Shown: one piece after another, positions 22,525-31,399 of the stretch
Numbering within the stretch: the first letter of the stretch is position 1
How the letters are laid out: each line of letters starts with the position of its first letter
Source of the DNA: Planctomycetota bacterium
GTDB lineage: Bacteria > Planctomycetota > Planctomycetia > Pirellulales > PLA5
DNA: 38,340 bases
NCBI GenBank assembly: GCA_029259895.1
Contig: JAJDEG010000133.1
Span: forward strand, 1-38,340
Direction of reading: 5' to 3'
Position numbers and translations under genes: made by a program
Notes under the pieces: generated by a model
The model's database searches: none
What the model was told of the DNA's origin: nothing
Seen by the model: only the letters and a program-made list of their open reading frames with translations

Positions 22525-25500
22525 GGTCCCTCGACCGTCACCGCCATCACCACCGGCGCGGTCTCATCATTGCCCTTGACGAACTCCACCTGGGCGATTG
22601 TCTCGTCCCGCTTCGGCGAGATCGTCACGTGTCGAATTTGCTGTCCGCGCAGCCGAAACGCCCGCTTCGAGTCGCTGACGTCGGTCGATCCTGAGAAATC
22701 GGCAAAGTGCTTGCCGTTGACCAGCGGATGATCTTCCGTCTGCCCGTCGGCGTAATGCAGCCGCACGATCATCGACACGCTCTCGCGGCGGTCGTAGGGA
22801 TAGCCCCAGCCCGACACGCCGGAGAGCAAATGAATCGCCTTCGCCTTCGCATTGCAGGGGGCGACGACGCTCTTGGGATATTTCTGCGTCACGGCGTGCC
22901 GCGGGCCGTACAGCACGATCGCGTTGGGCACGCGGTCGCCCAACGGATCGATGATCTGAAACGGCACGCCGTTGGCGACCTGCTGGCCCCACGACGGGAA
23001 TATCAGCTTCTCGTAGTCCAGCCGATCGCCCTGAAACATGCCGCCCCGCGTGCTGACCACATTCGCCGCCTTCCCGAGCGGCAGCGCGAAGAACTTGCCC
23101 TTGGCGGATAGAAACTCCAGCAGATCGCGAACGCCCGCGTCGCCGAGCTTTTCGAAACCTTCCGGCATCAGCGACATGGTCGACGCCTTCATGGTGTCGA
23201 TATCCTCGCGCAACACGACGTGCCGCTTGGCCTCGGAGTCGACGAGCTCAACCGCCGTCCGCGTTTCGCCGGCCAGCAGCCCGCTGAGCACTTCGCCGTC
23301 GAGCGTCACCAACTGATGCTGGCGGAAGTTTCCTTCTACGTTGCGATTCGGATCGAGGATGTGGATGATCGATTCGCTTTTGGGATGCGCCGCCATGCCG
23401 GAGAGGTCCGGGCCAATCGTCGCCCCTTCGCCGCCGTGGCGATGGCACTTTGCACAGTTGTCGACGAACAGCTTCTTGCCAGCCGCCGCGTCGCCTCTCT
23501 GCGTGAGCGCGTCGGCAAACTTGTCGATCACCTTCTGCCGGTCGGGATTGGGCAACCCGCCCCCCGCGGCCAGCATCTTCGCGGCCCGCGCGGCCAGTTC
23601 CTTGTCCGGATGAGCGGCCAACTGCTGTCGCTGATCGAGGGCCAAATCTTCCAGCGCTAGTTTCTTGGCCTCGACCGCGTCGAGCAGCGCGACGGACCAC
23701 GCCTTTCGCCGCAACAGCACAGCCAGCGCCGCGCGCCGAGCGGTAGGTGTGAACTCGCCGATCCGTTCGACGATGGCCGAACCGATCTTGTCGGACTTAC
23801 CATCGGCCAACGCATCGAGCAACCCGCCAGCCAACTCCGGCGAAGTCCGCGGCGTAATGGCGGCCAACACGGCATCCACCGCCGCAGCATCGCCCGCCGC
23901 AACCAACTGTCGAGCCGATTGCAGCCGCACGTCGTCGGCGATTTCTTCGTCGCCGACTTGCTTGGCCAGCGTTTCGGTGAGTTTCTTCGTCAATTCCGCA
24001 AAACGTTCCGCCGCGCCCCAGCGGTTGGCGAGGGCGACAAGTTCGAGTTGCGAGGCCGGAGAAACTTTCGCCAACACGGTCGTCAGCGAATCGGCCAATG
24101 GCGGCGTGATCTCGACTTTCTTATCGCTCGGCCAGCCCTTGGAGAAACCGGCAATTGTCGCCTCCGCCATCGCAGGTGAAGCGGCATGTAGCGACGCAAA
24201 GATCGTCTTGAGCGAGTCGACATCACCCCCGCGGGCCTCATGTTCCGCAACCGTGCCAATAATCTTCGCGAACTGTTCGGCCAGCGATTTGTCGGGCTTG
24301 GTCAACGTCGCGGAGACGAGAAACTGTGGCGCGCTCCTGGCAGCCGCAGCGGTCGCTGCATCGACCATCCACCGGTCACTAATCATGCCCTCTTTCACGA
24401 ATAAACCCAACACCGCAAACGCCGCCTGCTGATCGCCCGGCATTTCGGCCAGCGCGACCAACGCATCCAAACGCACGCGGGCATTTTCACTCGACAGCGT
24501 CTTAGCATCGTCGAGTAACTTGAGTCCGTCGGCCGTTCTCGGCAACGCGGCGATCGCCGCGCGGCAACTCGACTCTTCGTCGCTGCTAAGAGCGCGGAGA
24601 AACGCCTCGCGTTGATCCGCATCGTTCAAATCGACCAATCCCAATCCTGCAAGTAACCGGAACCCCCCGCCGCGCTTACTGAGAACGTGAAACTTCGGCA
24701 CCATCTTGGTGACCAACTGACGAACGAGCGGTTCATCCTTACCCTGATCCACAACGACGCGCTGTGCTTGCAATTCGCCATCCAAAGCGCGACGAAGTGT
24801 GGTGACGATGTCTTCTTCGTCGTCGCTGGCTGCAATACTCTTGCCTCCATTCCCGTACACCACCCGATACACCCGCCCGTGCGTCTTGTCCCGTAGCGTC
24901 GTCTCGTACGCGGCTCCCTTGCCCGTCCGAAAGCCCTTCGGCGTCGGGTTGTGTTGGATGATGTAGTTGTACCAATCGATGAACCACAGCGCGCCGTCCG
25001 GACCAACCTGCGCCGCGACCGGCGACGTCCACGGATCGGTGCTGGCGAAGAAGTTGTAGCCATCGCGGGCGACGAACCCACTTCCCTGCGGGACGAGCCA
25101 GTTGAGGTGGATCAGGTGGCCCGTCGGTTCGCAGACAAACGCGGCGCGGTTCCAGTATTCTTCCGGAAACTGCCGGGCCGTGTAGAGTTCGTGGCCCGAG
25201 GCGGCCGTGAACTTGCCGTGCCAGTCCATCTGCCGCACGTCTCGGCTGATCGGATGAAAGTTGGCATGATCGGCAATCCCCGCCGAGCCGACGCCGTGCC
25301 AGCCGCGGACGTTCTCGTACAACCGATTCGGCAGCGCAACATGCACGCTGTGCTGATTGTTGGCCGTCGACGCGAACACGTCGCCGTTCTCGCTAAAGCC
25401 CAGGCCCCACGTGTTGTTGCTCGTCGGCGTGATGACCTCGAACGCCGAACCGTCCGGCTTGAAGCGGAACACGCACTGCCCGAACCGCTGCGAAAGCACC

Positions 25501-26846
25501 TTGCCGTCGGTGCCCTGCCGCGCCTGCCCGCCGCTGTAGCCGCAGACGCCCCAGATCCAGTTGTCGAATCCATAGTGCAGGTTCGACGCCACGGCGTGTG
25601 TATCGCCGCGACCGAAACCGCCGATCACCACGTCGCGGCGGTCGCAAACGCCGTCGCCGTCGGTGTCGCGCAGATGCATGATGTACGGAGCAAGCACGAC
25701 CAGCGCGCCGTCTTTGTACGGCAGCAAACTGGTGGGAATGTTCAGCTTGTCGGCGAACACGGTGAACTTGTCGGCCACACCATCGCCGTCGGTGTCTTCG
25801 CAGACCTTGATCCGGTCGTTCCCGTCGGCCCGCGGATCGCCGAGCAGCCGGTTGGGATAGTCGACGCTTTCGATGATCCACAGCCGGCCGCGATGGTCGA
25901 AGTTCATCGCGATCGGCTTGACGATGTCCGGCTCCGCGGCGAATAGCTCGACGCGAAAGCCTTCCGGCACGTGCATGTGCTTCATCGACATCGCCGGATC
26001 GAGCGGCTTGGGCATCTTCATCACGCGGTCGGCCTCGGTCCCCCACCGCTCGCCCGACACGTAATTCGGCAGCCCTTCGCCGGCGTCTTGATACTCCGTC
26101 GGCGGCAGATCGTCGTTCAATTCGCCGCACGCCCAGCGAATGCCCGAATCGAGCAACTGGTGAAAACCCGGATCGCGCCACGTGCGGTCGTCGTGCCCGC
26201 TGGCCGTGTAATACACGCGGCCCTTGCCCTGCTCGCGAACCCACGTCCACGGTTCGTAGCCTCCGTCGTCCCGCGCACGAGCCATCAGCACGCGGATGTC
26301 GCCGCCAAGCTCATTGTGCATGTACGTCTCGTCGAACGACTCGAAGCTCTTCACGCCCCGCATGGCCGGATGCTGCGCGTCGATGATCCGCGCCCGGAAC
26401 ACGCCGGTCTCGTGCTTCCAGAATCGCCCGCCGACGAGTTCGGTGTACTTGCTGCTGTTGCGAAACGTGTGCGTCGCGCAGTGAACGGGAATCACGCCCT
26501 TGCCGCTTTCGAGATATTCAACGAGCGCCGCTTCGTTCGCCGCCGGCAAATCGCCGCTGTCGCGATAGATCAACACGCCGTCGTACTTGGCGAGATTCTC
26601 CTTGGTCAGTTGGGCCACGTCGTCGGTGTACGTGACGTCGATGCCGCGCCGCTGGAGCACCGGCGTGATCGACGCGGCGCGCTTGGCTGGTTCGTGGTGG
26701 CCGTTGTCGCCGAGAAACAGAATCGTCAGCCGCTTTGCTTCGGCCTTTGTTTCGGCCGGTGCATCTTCCGCGGCCCACAAGGCAGGCAGGTGAATAATCA
26801 ACACAGCGGCAATCGCCCAAGCGGCGCGATGGATATAAAAGTGCAT
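22521..26846 (-). CDS. ThuA + PVC-type dehydrogenase propeller + HEAT + c-type heme giant protein
   Basis: This 1,441-residue exported protein has a signal peptide at 1-26. A ThuA-like domain spans about 38-245 (LTILFLGDNGHHEPAKRA, GKGVIPVHCATHTF, GRVYYTASGHDDRTW). A PVC-type membrane-bound dehydrogenase-like propeller spans about 270-700 (PEGFRVELFAAEPDIVKPIA, HRGRLWIIESVDYPNRLL, DTDGDGVADKFTVFAD, DGALWFIDWYNYIIQHNPTP). Ala/Leu-rich HEAT-like helices follow to about 1100. A heme domain has GKKLFVDNCAKCHRHGGEGA near 1120-1135, then the TIGR02603-like HILDPNRNVEGNFRQHQLVT. A C-terminal beta domain of about 190 residues (HAVTQKYPKSVVAPCNAKAK, GYPYDRRESVSMIVRLHY) looks like a putative-glycosyl-hydrolase carbohydrate-binding (NPCBM-like) module. 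It should be an envelope redox protein acting on a sugar-type substrate, but this is inferred. DUF1549/DUF1553 follows within 64 bases. Confidence 0.93.
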   Translation of the reverse strand: MHFYIHRAAWAIAAVLIIHLPALWAAEDAPAETKAEAKRLTILFLGDNGHHEPAKRAASITPVLQRRGIDVTYTDDVAQLTKENLAKYDGVLIYRDSGDLPAANEAALVEYLESGKGVIPVHCATHTFRNSSKYTELVGGRFWKHETGVFRARIIDAQHPAMRGVKSFESFDETYMHNELGGDIRVLMARARDDGGYEPWTWVREQGKGRVYYTASGHDDRTWRDPGFHQLLDSGIRWACGELNDDLPPTEYQDAGEGLPNYVSGERWGTEADRVMKMPKPLDPAMSMKHMHVPEGFRVELFAAEPDIVKPIAMNFDHRGRLWIIESVDYPNRLLGDPRADGNDRIKVCEDTDGDGVADKFTVFADKLNIPTSLLPYKDGALVVLAPYIMHLRDTDGDGVCDRRDVVIGGFGRGDTHAVASNLHYGFDNWIWGVCGYSGGQARQGTDGKVLSQRFGQCVFRFKPDGSAFEVITPTSNNTWGLGFSENGDVFASTANNQHSVHVALPNRLYENVRGWHGVGSAGIADHANFHPISRDVRQMDWHGKFTAASGHELYTARQFPEEYWNRAAFVCEPTGHLIHLNWLVPQGSGFVARDGYNFFASTDPWTSPVAAQVGPDGALWFIDWYNYIIQHNPTPKGFRTGKGAAYETTLRDKTHGRVYRVVYGNGGKSIAASDDEEDIVTTLRRALDGELQAQRVVVDQGKDEPLVRQLVTKMVPKFHVLSKRGGGFRLLAGLGLVDLNDADQREAFLRALSSDEESSCRAAIAALPRTADGLKLLDDAKTLSSENARVRLDALVALAEMPGDQQAAFAVLGLFVKEGMISDRWMVDAATAAAARSAPQFLVSATLTKPDKSLAEQFAKIIGTVAEHEARGGDVDSLKTIFASLHAASPAMAEATIAGFSKGWPSDKKVEITPPLADSLTTVLAKVSPASQLELVALANRWGAAERFAELTKKLTETLAKQVGDEEIADDVRLQSARQLVAAGDAAAVDAVLAAITPRTSPELAGGLLDALADGKSDKIGSAIVERIGEFTPTARRAALAVLLRRKAWSVALLDAVEAKKLALEDLALDQRQQLAAHPDKELAARAAKMLAAGGGLPNPDRQKVIDKFADALTQRGDAAAGKKLFVDNCAKCHRHGGEGATIGPDLSGMAAHPKSESIIHILDPNRNVEGNFRQHQLVTLDGEVLSGLLAGETRTAVELVDSEAKRHVVLREDIDTMKASTMSLMPEGFEKLGDAGVRDLLEFLSAKGKFFALPLGKAANVVSTRGGMFQGDRLDYEKLIFPSWGQQVANGVPFQIIDPLGDRVPNAIVLYGPRHAVTQKYPKSVVAPCNAKAKAIHLLSGVSGWGYPYDRRESVSMIVRLHYADGQTEDHPLVNGKHFADFSGSTDVSDSKRAFRLRGQQIRHVTISPKRDETIAQVEFVKGNDETAPVVMAVTVEGP

Positions 26847-27049
26847 CGTTTCCTCGTCGTAACGAATTCATTGGACGGCACGAAATCTTTGCGCCGTCGA
26901 CATAATTCCAATCCCTGATTGTAGCGTGGGCGTTGAGGTCGCGAAAACGCTCGAAACGATCCAAGGCCGGAATAAGTCTCAATCGCCCCGCGGTTTTGCA
27001 CGGCGCGATTCGGCCGAAGTAGCGCCGCTCGCCTCATCGCAAAGCTGCA

Positions 27050-28483
27050 TCACATATTCGTCAAATCGTCGCCGCCGCCCGGCCCAATCAGCCGGTCGAG
27101 CGCCGCCGATAACGTCGCGGCATGATCGAGCGATTCGGCGTAAATTCGGCAAATCCGATGGCTGATCGGCAACTGCCGGTACAACAGGTCCGTCGACAGC
27201 GGCCGCCCTTGCTTTGAGGTCGGATCGTACAAGAAGTTCAAGCCAGCCGCCGGCCCGCGCGTGTCGGGACGATGCACGTGCCGCGCAATGTCGATCCGCA
27301 GCGGCGTTGATTCGATCGCCGCCGGAAGCTGTTTTCGCAACGCTTGCTCGACGAAATCCGCATCGCTGAACACGCTCGCCCGCTCGCCCTCGCCGGCGGC
27401 GAATACGAGATGCCGCTGGCACGCCATCTTCCAGCGGACTTCGCGTCGCAGAAACCGTTGCCATGCCTCGCCAACGGCCCGCTTGCCTTCTTCGGCCGAT
27501 GCGTGCCAGGCGGCAACGTCGATCAGCATCGACCAGTCCGTAAATCGCTGATAGGCGTTGAGGTGTTCCAGCGGATTGCCCGGAAACAGGAACTGCTTGC
27601 TCGCGCGAAACAAGTCCTTGAGCGAAAGATCGATCGCCCGCACCGTGCGATGGAAGTAGACGGACCGAAACAATTCCGCCCGCACGCCGACGAAGCGGAT
27701 CAGGGCGTCGACGGCCCGCTGGTGGATCGTGAGTCCTTGCTCGGTGAAGAAGCTGTAATTGAGCAAGCGATCGAGATCGAACGCCCGGCTGCTATAGCCC
27801 GACATGTACGCGTCGCGGAGCACGAAGTCCATGTTGTCGATGGTGTAGATGCCGCTGAACAGGCTTTGCAGCAAACGCAACCACCGCGGCGGTTCGATCG
27901 TTTCGCCGCCACTGGCGTTCTCGCCGGCCGCGTCGGTCGCCGCCTTCGGCCGCGTGATGAGAAACGCGATCTGCTCCGGGTCGAGCGTCTCGTGCGGTTC
28001 CAGCCGGCCGTTGGGATTGCGCCGTATGCCGCGGATCAACTCGGCGAGCGGTCCGCGAATGATCGCGCTGCCGAGCGTTTCGTGCGTCAGACCGTAATCG
28101 GCCAAATACTGATCGTCGAAGAAGTGGCCGAATGGCCCGTGGCCGACGTCGTGCAACAAGCCCGCCAGCCGCACGAGCGACTCTACGTATCCGCGGCTCG
28201 GCACATCGGGACAGACCTCGCGCAAACTGTCGTACAGTGCCGCCACCGCGCGACTGCCCAAGTGCATGACGCCCAGCACATGCTGAAACCGGGTGTGCTC
28301 CGCCGATGGAAAGACCCACCAGGCGGTCTGCAACTGGTGGATCTGCCGCAACCGTTGCAGCCACGGGTGGTCGACGAGCGTCCGCTCGGCGACCTCGCCG
28401 GGATCGAGCAAACGGTCGGCCGTAAACGGGATGTATCCGTGTACGGGGTCGTGACTGAGGCTTTCGCGTTGCAGATCGCGCAT
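27050..28483 (-). CDS. HD-domain nucleotidohydrolase (SAMHD1/dGTPase-like)
   Basis: This 477-residue cytoplasmic protein matches the COG1078 HD phosphohydrolase family. The N-terminus has DPVHGYIPFT, then LVDHPWLQRLRQIHQLQTAW and the metal-binding set: TRFQH (His68), LLHDVGHGPFGH (His111, Asp112, with flanking HGPFGH) and a later DNMDFVLRDAYMSG aspartate. Members hydrolyse dNTPs to deoxynucleosides and triphosphate. ATG 28483 places DPVHGYI near residue 12, as in homologues; ATG 28576 would add 31 residues of no obvious function. No clear ribosome-binding site is seen for either. A linker of about 30 residues (AATDAAGENASGG) lies between the HD core and the C-terminal half. It is divergent from the TsaC-fusion gene. 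Confidence 0.9.
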   Translation of the reverse strand: MRDLQRESLSHDPVHGYIPFTADRLLDPGEVAERTLVDHPWLQRLRQIHQLQTAWWVFPSAEHTRFQHVLGVMHLGSRAVAALYDSLREVCPDVPSRGYVESLVRLAGLLHDVGHGPFGHFFDDQYLADYGLTHETLGSAIIRGPLAELIRGIRRNPNGRLEPHETLDPEQIAFLITRPKAATDAAGENASGGETIEPPRWLRLLQSLFSGIYTIDNMDFVLRDAYMSGYSSRAFDLDRLLNYSFFTEQGLTIHQRAVDALIRFVGVRAELFRSVYFHRTVRAIDLSLKDLFRASKQFLFPGNPLEHLNAYQRFTDWSMLIDVAAWHASAEEGKRAVGEAWQRFLRREVRWKMACQRHLVFAAGEGERASVFSDADFVEQALRKQLPAAIESTPLRIDIARHVHRPDTRGPAAGLNFLYDPTSKQGRPLSTDLLYRQLPISHRICRIYAESLDHAATLSAALDRLIGPGGGDDLTNM

Positions 28484-28799
28484 CGTGGCTATTACGTGTT
28501 GGAATTGCGTGTTAGAGATTTCGCCGAGCACCGTGCCCGAGGTGGCCGGCGATCCAGCATTCCCGTGCCAGAGCATTGTAGAGTTCGCGCCACCGGATGA
28601 AACGCCGCAAAAGGGCGAGACGCCGCCGAATTCTCCGCCCCTTGACCCATGCGTAACGTCCCTTATAGTAAGGCATTACGTCACGAAACGTCGAATCGCC
28701 CTCCCGTCGTAGCTTGGCGCGCCCGAATGCCCCGCCGCGCTGGGCGATCCTTTCTCACTCGTCTCGACCGATCTTTCGCCAGCGCAAAGCTGCTTTGCC
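28484..28799. other. Divergent intergenic region between the HD-hydrolase and TsaC-fusion genes
   Basis: This 316-base gap contains a plus-strand promoter (28642-28669) with an imperfect palindrome over its -10. If the HD gene starts at 28576 the gap is shorter. I see no further gene. Confidence 0.5.
28642..28669 (+). promoter_or_regulatory. Predicted sigma70-like promoter with overlapping palindrome, driving the TsaC-phosphatase fusion
   Basis: TTGACC (28642-28647) is followed after 16 bases by TATAGT (28664-28669); each matches consensus at 5/6. An imperfect palindrome, CGTAACGTCCCTTA (28652-28665) against TAAGGCATTACG (28669-28680), overlaps the -10 and could be an operator. The leader to ATG 28800 would be about 125 bases. 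Confidence 0.5.
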
Positions 28800-29921
28800 A
28801 TGCCGCCGGTCGTCATCGACATCCGCAACGTCGACGATTCGCGCGACGTCGTGCATCGAGCCGTGCAGGCGCTCGCGGAAGGAAAAATCGTCGCTTTCCC
28901 GACCGAGACCGTTTACGGTGTGGCGGCCTCGGCCCTCGACGCCAGCGCCGTCGAGCGGTTGGCGGCCATCAAGGGGCGGGCGGCTGGCCACCCATTTGCG
29001 CTGGCCGTGAAGAGCCTCAACGACGCGCGCGACTATGCTCCGGCCATGTCTCCTTTAGCCGAGCGAATCGCACGTCGATGTTGGCCCGGTCCGCTCACGC
29101 TGGTCGAGACCTGCGACCATCCGCTGAGTTTGGCGGCGCAACTTCCCGCTAGTGTTCGCGCGGCCGTAATTCCGACGGGCACGATTGGCTTTCGCGTACC
29201 GGCCCACGCATTCATTTTGGACGTGCTGCGCATGCTTGCCGGACCCTTGGCGCTGACTAGCGCCAACCGACACGGCGAGCCCGACGCCGTCACGGCGGAA
29301 CAGGTCGTGGCGTCGCTGGGCGACGACGTTCAAATGGTTTTCGACGACGGGGCATGTCGCTACGGCCAGTCTTCTTCCGTCGTCCGCGTCGAAGGGAAAC
29401 AGTTCAAGATGCTCCGCGAAGGGGTGATTTCCGAAAAGAACCTGCGTCGTCTGGCCAGCTTGCTCGTGTTGGTCGTGTGTACGGGCAACACGTGCCGCAG
29501 CCCGATGGCCGAAGCGATCTTTCGCCATCGCATCGCTCAAAAAGTTGGGTGCCGCGACGAGGAACTGGAGGAGCACGGCGTGGTCGTCATGTCGGCCGGG
29601 ATCTCGGCGATGCTGGGATCGCAAGCGGCACCGGAAGCCATCGAAGTCGTCGCCCGACGCGGACTTGACCTTTCGCGTCACGAAAGCCAGCCGCTGACCG
29701 CCCAGTTGGCTCGCCAGGCCGACGCGATTTTTGCCATGACGCGCTCGCATTTGACGGCGATCGCGTCGCAGTGGCCCGATGCGGCCACGCGGGCGAAGTT
29801 GCTATCGCCGGACGAATTCGACATTGCCGATCCGATCGGGGCGTCAGCGGAAGTTTACCAGCGATGCGCCGAACAAATTGACGCCGCCATTGCCGTTCGC
29901 TTAGAAGATCTTGGGTTGTAG
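28800..29921 (+). CDS. Fusion: threonylcarbamoyl-AMP synthase (TsaC/YrdC) + LMW phosphatase (YwlE-like)
   Basis: This 373-residue protein joins two cytoplasmic enzymes. Residues 1-210 are a YrdC/TsaC domain (KIVAFPTETVYGVAASALD, AAIKGRAAGHPFALAVKSL, CWPGPLTLVETCD, GTIGFRVPAH, PLALTSANRHGEPDA). It makes threonylcarbamoyl-AMP for tRNA t6A37; the KxR/SxN lysine/arginine region is present. Residues 220-373 are a low-molecular-weight phosphatase: VCTGNTCRSPMAEA has catalytic Cys227 and Arg233, and the general acid Asp344 lies in DPIGAS. The loop residue Thr231 matches the YwlE threonine associated with phospho-arginine specificity, where ordinary LMW-PTPs have Ile or Leu. The LVVCTGN start follows the YrdC end within about ten residues, with no intervening stop or frame change. 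rpiB follows 92 bases downstream. In Bacillus the separate genes ywlC, ywlE and ywlF are similarly clustered. Confidence 0.93.
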   Translation: MPPVVIDIRNVDDSRDVVHRAVQALAEGKIVAFPTETVYGVAASALDASAVERLAAIKGRAAGHPFALAVKSLNDARDYAPAMSPLAERIARRCWPGPLTLVETCDHPLSLAAQLPASVRAAVIPTGTIGFRVPAHAFILDVLRMLAGPLALTSANRHGEPDAVTAEQVVASLGDDVQMVFDDGACRYGQSSSVVRVEGKQFKMLREGVISEKNLRRLASLLVLVVCTGNTCRSPMAEAIFRHRIAQKVGCRDEELEEHGVVVMSAGISAMLGSQAAPEAIEVVARRGLDLSRHESQPLTAQLARQADAIFAMTRSHLTAIASQWPDAATRAKLLSPDEFDIADPIGASAEVYQRCAEQIDAAIAVRLEDLGL

Positions 29922-30013
29922 GAAACTCGGCGAATTCGTCGTAGAATGAGATAGTGAAAGCCCCGCCCGCGGAACTATCCGCCGAGCGAGCGCGACCGGG
30001 AGAATCGACGACC

Positions 30014-30472
30014 ATGAAAATCTCGATCGGCAGCGACCACCGCGGATTTACCGTTAAGGGCAAGGTCGTCGACTTGCTCAAGCGGCTCGGCCACGATGTG
30101 GACGATGTCGGCACACACGGTGCCGAGGCGGTCGATTACCCCGACGTCGCCAAAGACGTCGCGCGCAAAGTGAGCAAGCATGAAGTGGACCGCGGCATCT
30201 TGATTTGCGGCAGCGGCATCGGCATGGCGATCGCCGCCAACAAGATTCCGGGCGTACGCGCCGCCCCCTGCCACGACGACCTGACCGCCGAAATGAGCCG
30301 GCGGCACAACGACCTGAACGTGCTGTGCCTTTCGGCCGACATGCTGGGCGAAAAGCTTATCGACCGCATGGTCGAGATCTGGCTGTCGACGGAGTTTGAG
30401 GCCGGCCGCCACGCCCGTCGCGTGCAGAAGATCGACGACATCGAAGCCGAAGCGTTGCGGGCCAACTGCTAG
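30014..30472 (+). CDS. rpiB: Ribose-5-phosphate isomerase B
   Basis: This 152-residue protein matches the RpiB/LacAB family, which interconverts ribose-5-phosphate and ribulose-5-phosphate in the pentose phosphate pathway. It starts MKISIGSDHRGFTVKG with the GSDHRG phosphate/sugar-binding loop. Catalytic Cys65 is in ILICGSGIGM and His98 in SRRHNDLNVLCL. DVGTHGAEAVDYPDVAKDVA and the C-terminal EIWLSTEFEAGRHARRVQKI are also typical. ATG 30014 has GGGAGA about ten bases upstream. It follows the TsaC-phosphatase fusion gene on the same strand with a 92-base gap, so cotranscription is likely. Confidence 0.95.
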   Translation: MKISIGSDHRGFTVKGKVVDLLKRLGHDVDDVGTHGAEAVDYPDVAKDVARKVSKHEVDRGILICGSGIGMAIAANKIPGVRAAPCHDDLTAEMSRRHNDLNVLCLSADMLGEKLIDRMVEIWLSTEFEAGRHARRVQKIDDIEAEALRANC

Positions 30473-30547
30473 CGCAATGGTTGGCCGTACAAGCGACACA
30501 CCTCGGCACCCGCTAACTCGACGAGGCGATGCAGCACCGTACTGCGG

Positions 30548-30871
30548 CTAGCTTTCGGCGCTGTTTTTTTCCGCTTCCGCGGCGGCTTCGGCGTCGATCT
30601 CGCGCAGCCGACTCTGGACGCTAATCAGCTCGTTCTCGATGCGGCGGATATCCCGGCGAATTTGATCCGGATGCCGCTGTGTGAGCATCGCCGTCGCCGT
30701 CCCGCCCATGCCGCTGGCCACGATTTGCTGTCGTTTGTGTGCCGATTCCAATTCGACGTGCAAAATCTTCTGACGCGCCAGCAGCGTACCCGGCGCGGGC
30801 GATTTCGGATCGCCCTGCTTGGCGACGAGAATCGCCCGTTCCTGTGTCAAACTTCGCGAAAGACCTTCCAT
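30548..30871 (-). CDS. Hypothetical 107-residue coiled-coil-like protein
   Basis: I do not recognise this protein. It has an N-terminal RSLTQERAILVAKQG stretch, a middle segment with LARQKILHVELESAHKRQQI, a Gly/Met-rich GMGGTATAML turn and a C-terminal charged helix (RRIENELISVQSRLREIDAE) ending in an Ala/Glu tail. This fits a small cytoplasmic coiled-coil protein. ATG 30871 is the first ATG; a TTG at 30892 with AGGA four bases upstream would add seven residues. It is convergent with rpiB (75-base gap) and divergent from the giant surface-protein gene. Its composition looks coding, but confidence is moderate. Confidence 0.6.
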   Translation of the reverse strand: MEGLSRSLTQERAILVAKQGDPKSPAPGTLLARQKILHVELESAHKRQQIVASGMGGTATAMLTQRHPDQIRRDIRRIENELISVQSRLREIDAEAAAEAEKNSAES

Positions 30872-31399
30872 TATCCCGTTCGTCTCCGTCAAGCATTCCT
30901 ACGGCCGAAATCGATCTCGTCGCCCGCCGTGAGATCGCGACCGCTGGGTAAACGAACCCCTAGCCGCGGCGAACCAAATCTGGCTTCCGTACGGTCGAGA
31001 GGCCACTCGACGCCCAGAGACCACCCACGAACGACTTTCCAGCACCTGTTTTACCACGAGGCGGGTCGTTTTTCCATGAACCCCCCCTAATTTCCTCGTG
31101 GTGCTTTGGTAGTGGCGTGCGTATCCGCGACCGCCGAACGTTAGCGGCCCGTTAAGAAACGAAAATAAGTGGCTGCATAGCGAAACATGTGGCCCGCCGG
31201 CGAGGTTAAATCGCCTGAATATCCCGTTCTGGCGAGTGCGAGGGGGATATGCGCAATTTTTGCGGCCGCCTCGCCGGGGACATTTCCCGATTCCGTCACT
31301 AGAATAGAGGCTTCCGATTAGGTCGGTTCTTCCGTGCATTCGCGGCGACGCAGCAACGACGGCGCACATTCGACTCCCCCCACCTTGAGAGACTCCGCC
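30872..31399. other. Intergenic region upstream of the giant LEPR-XLL gene
   Basis: This 528-base gap holds a predicted plus-strand promoter (31277-31305). The rest (30893-31270) is mixed sequence with no motif I can name. Long minus-strand frames through it are antisense continuations and are not called. Confidence 0.5.
31277..31305 (+). promoter_or_regulatory. Predicted promoter for the giant LEPR-XLL gene
   Basis: GGGACA (31277-31282) is followed after 17 bases by TAGAAT (31300-31305), matching -35 at 4/6 and -10 at 5/6. Transcription would start near 31312, giving a leader of about 88 bases to ATG 31400. Confidence 0.4.

Noticed and set aside
24951-26918. Plus-strand frames (24951-25946, 25971-26918) antisense to the ThuA/heme protein
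   Set aside because: Arg/Val/Ala-rich translations without motifs; opposite-strand ThuA and propeller domains explain the sequence.
27344-28600. Plus-strand frame antisense to the HD-hydrolase
   Set aside because: No domain signature; the minus strand carries intact HD metal ligands.
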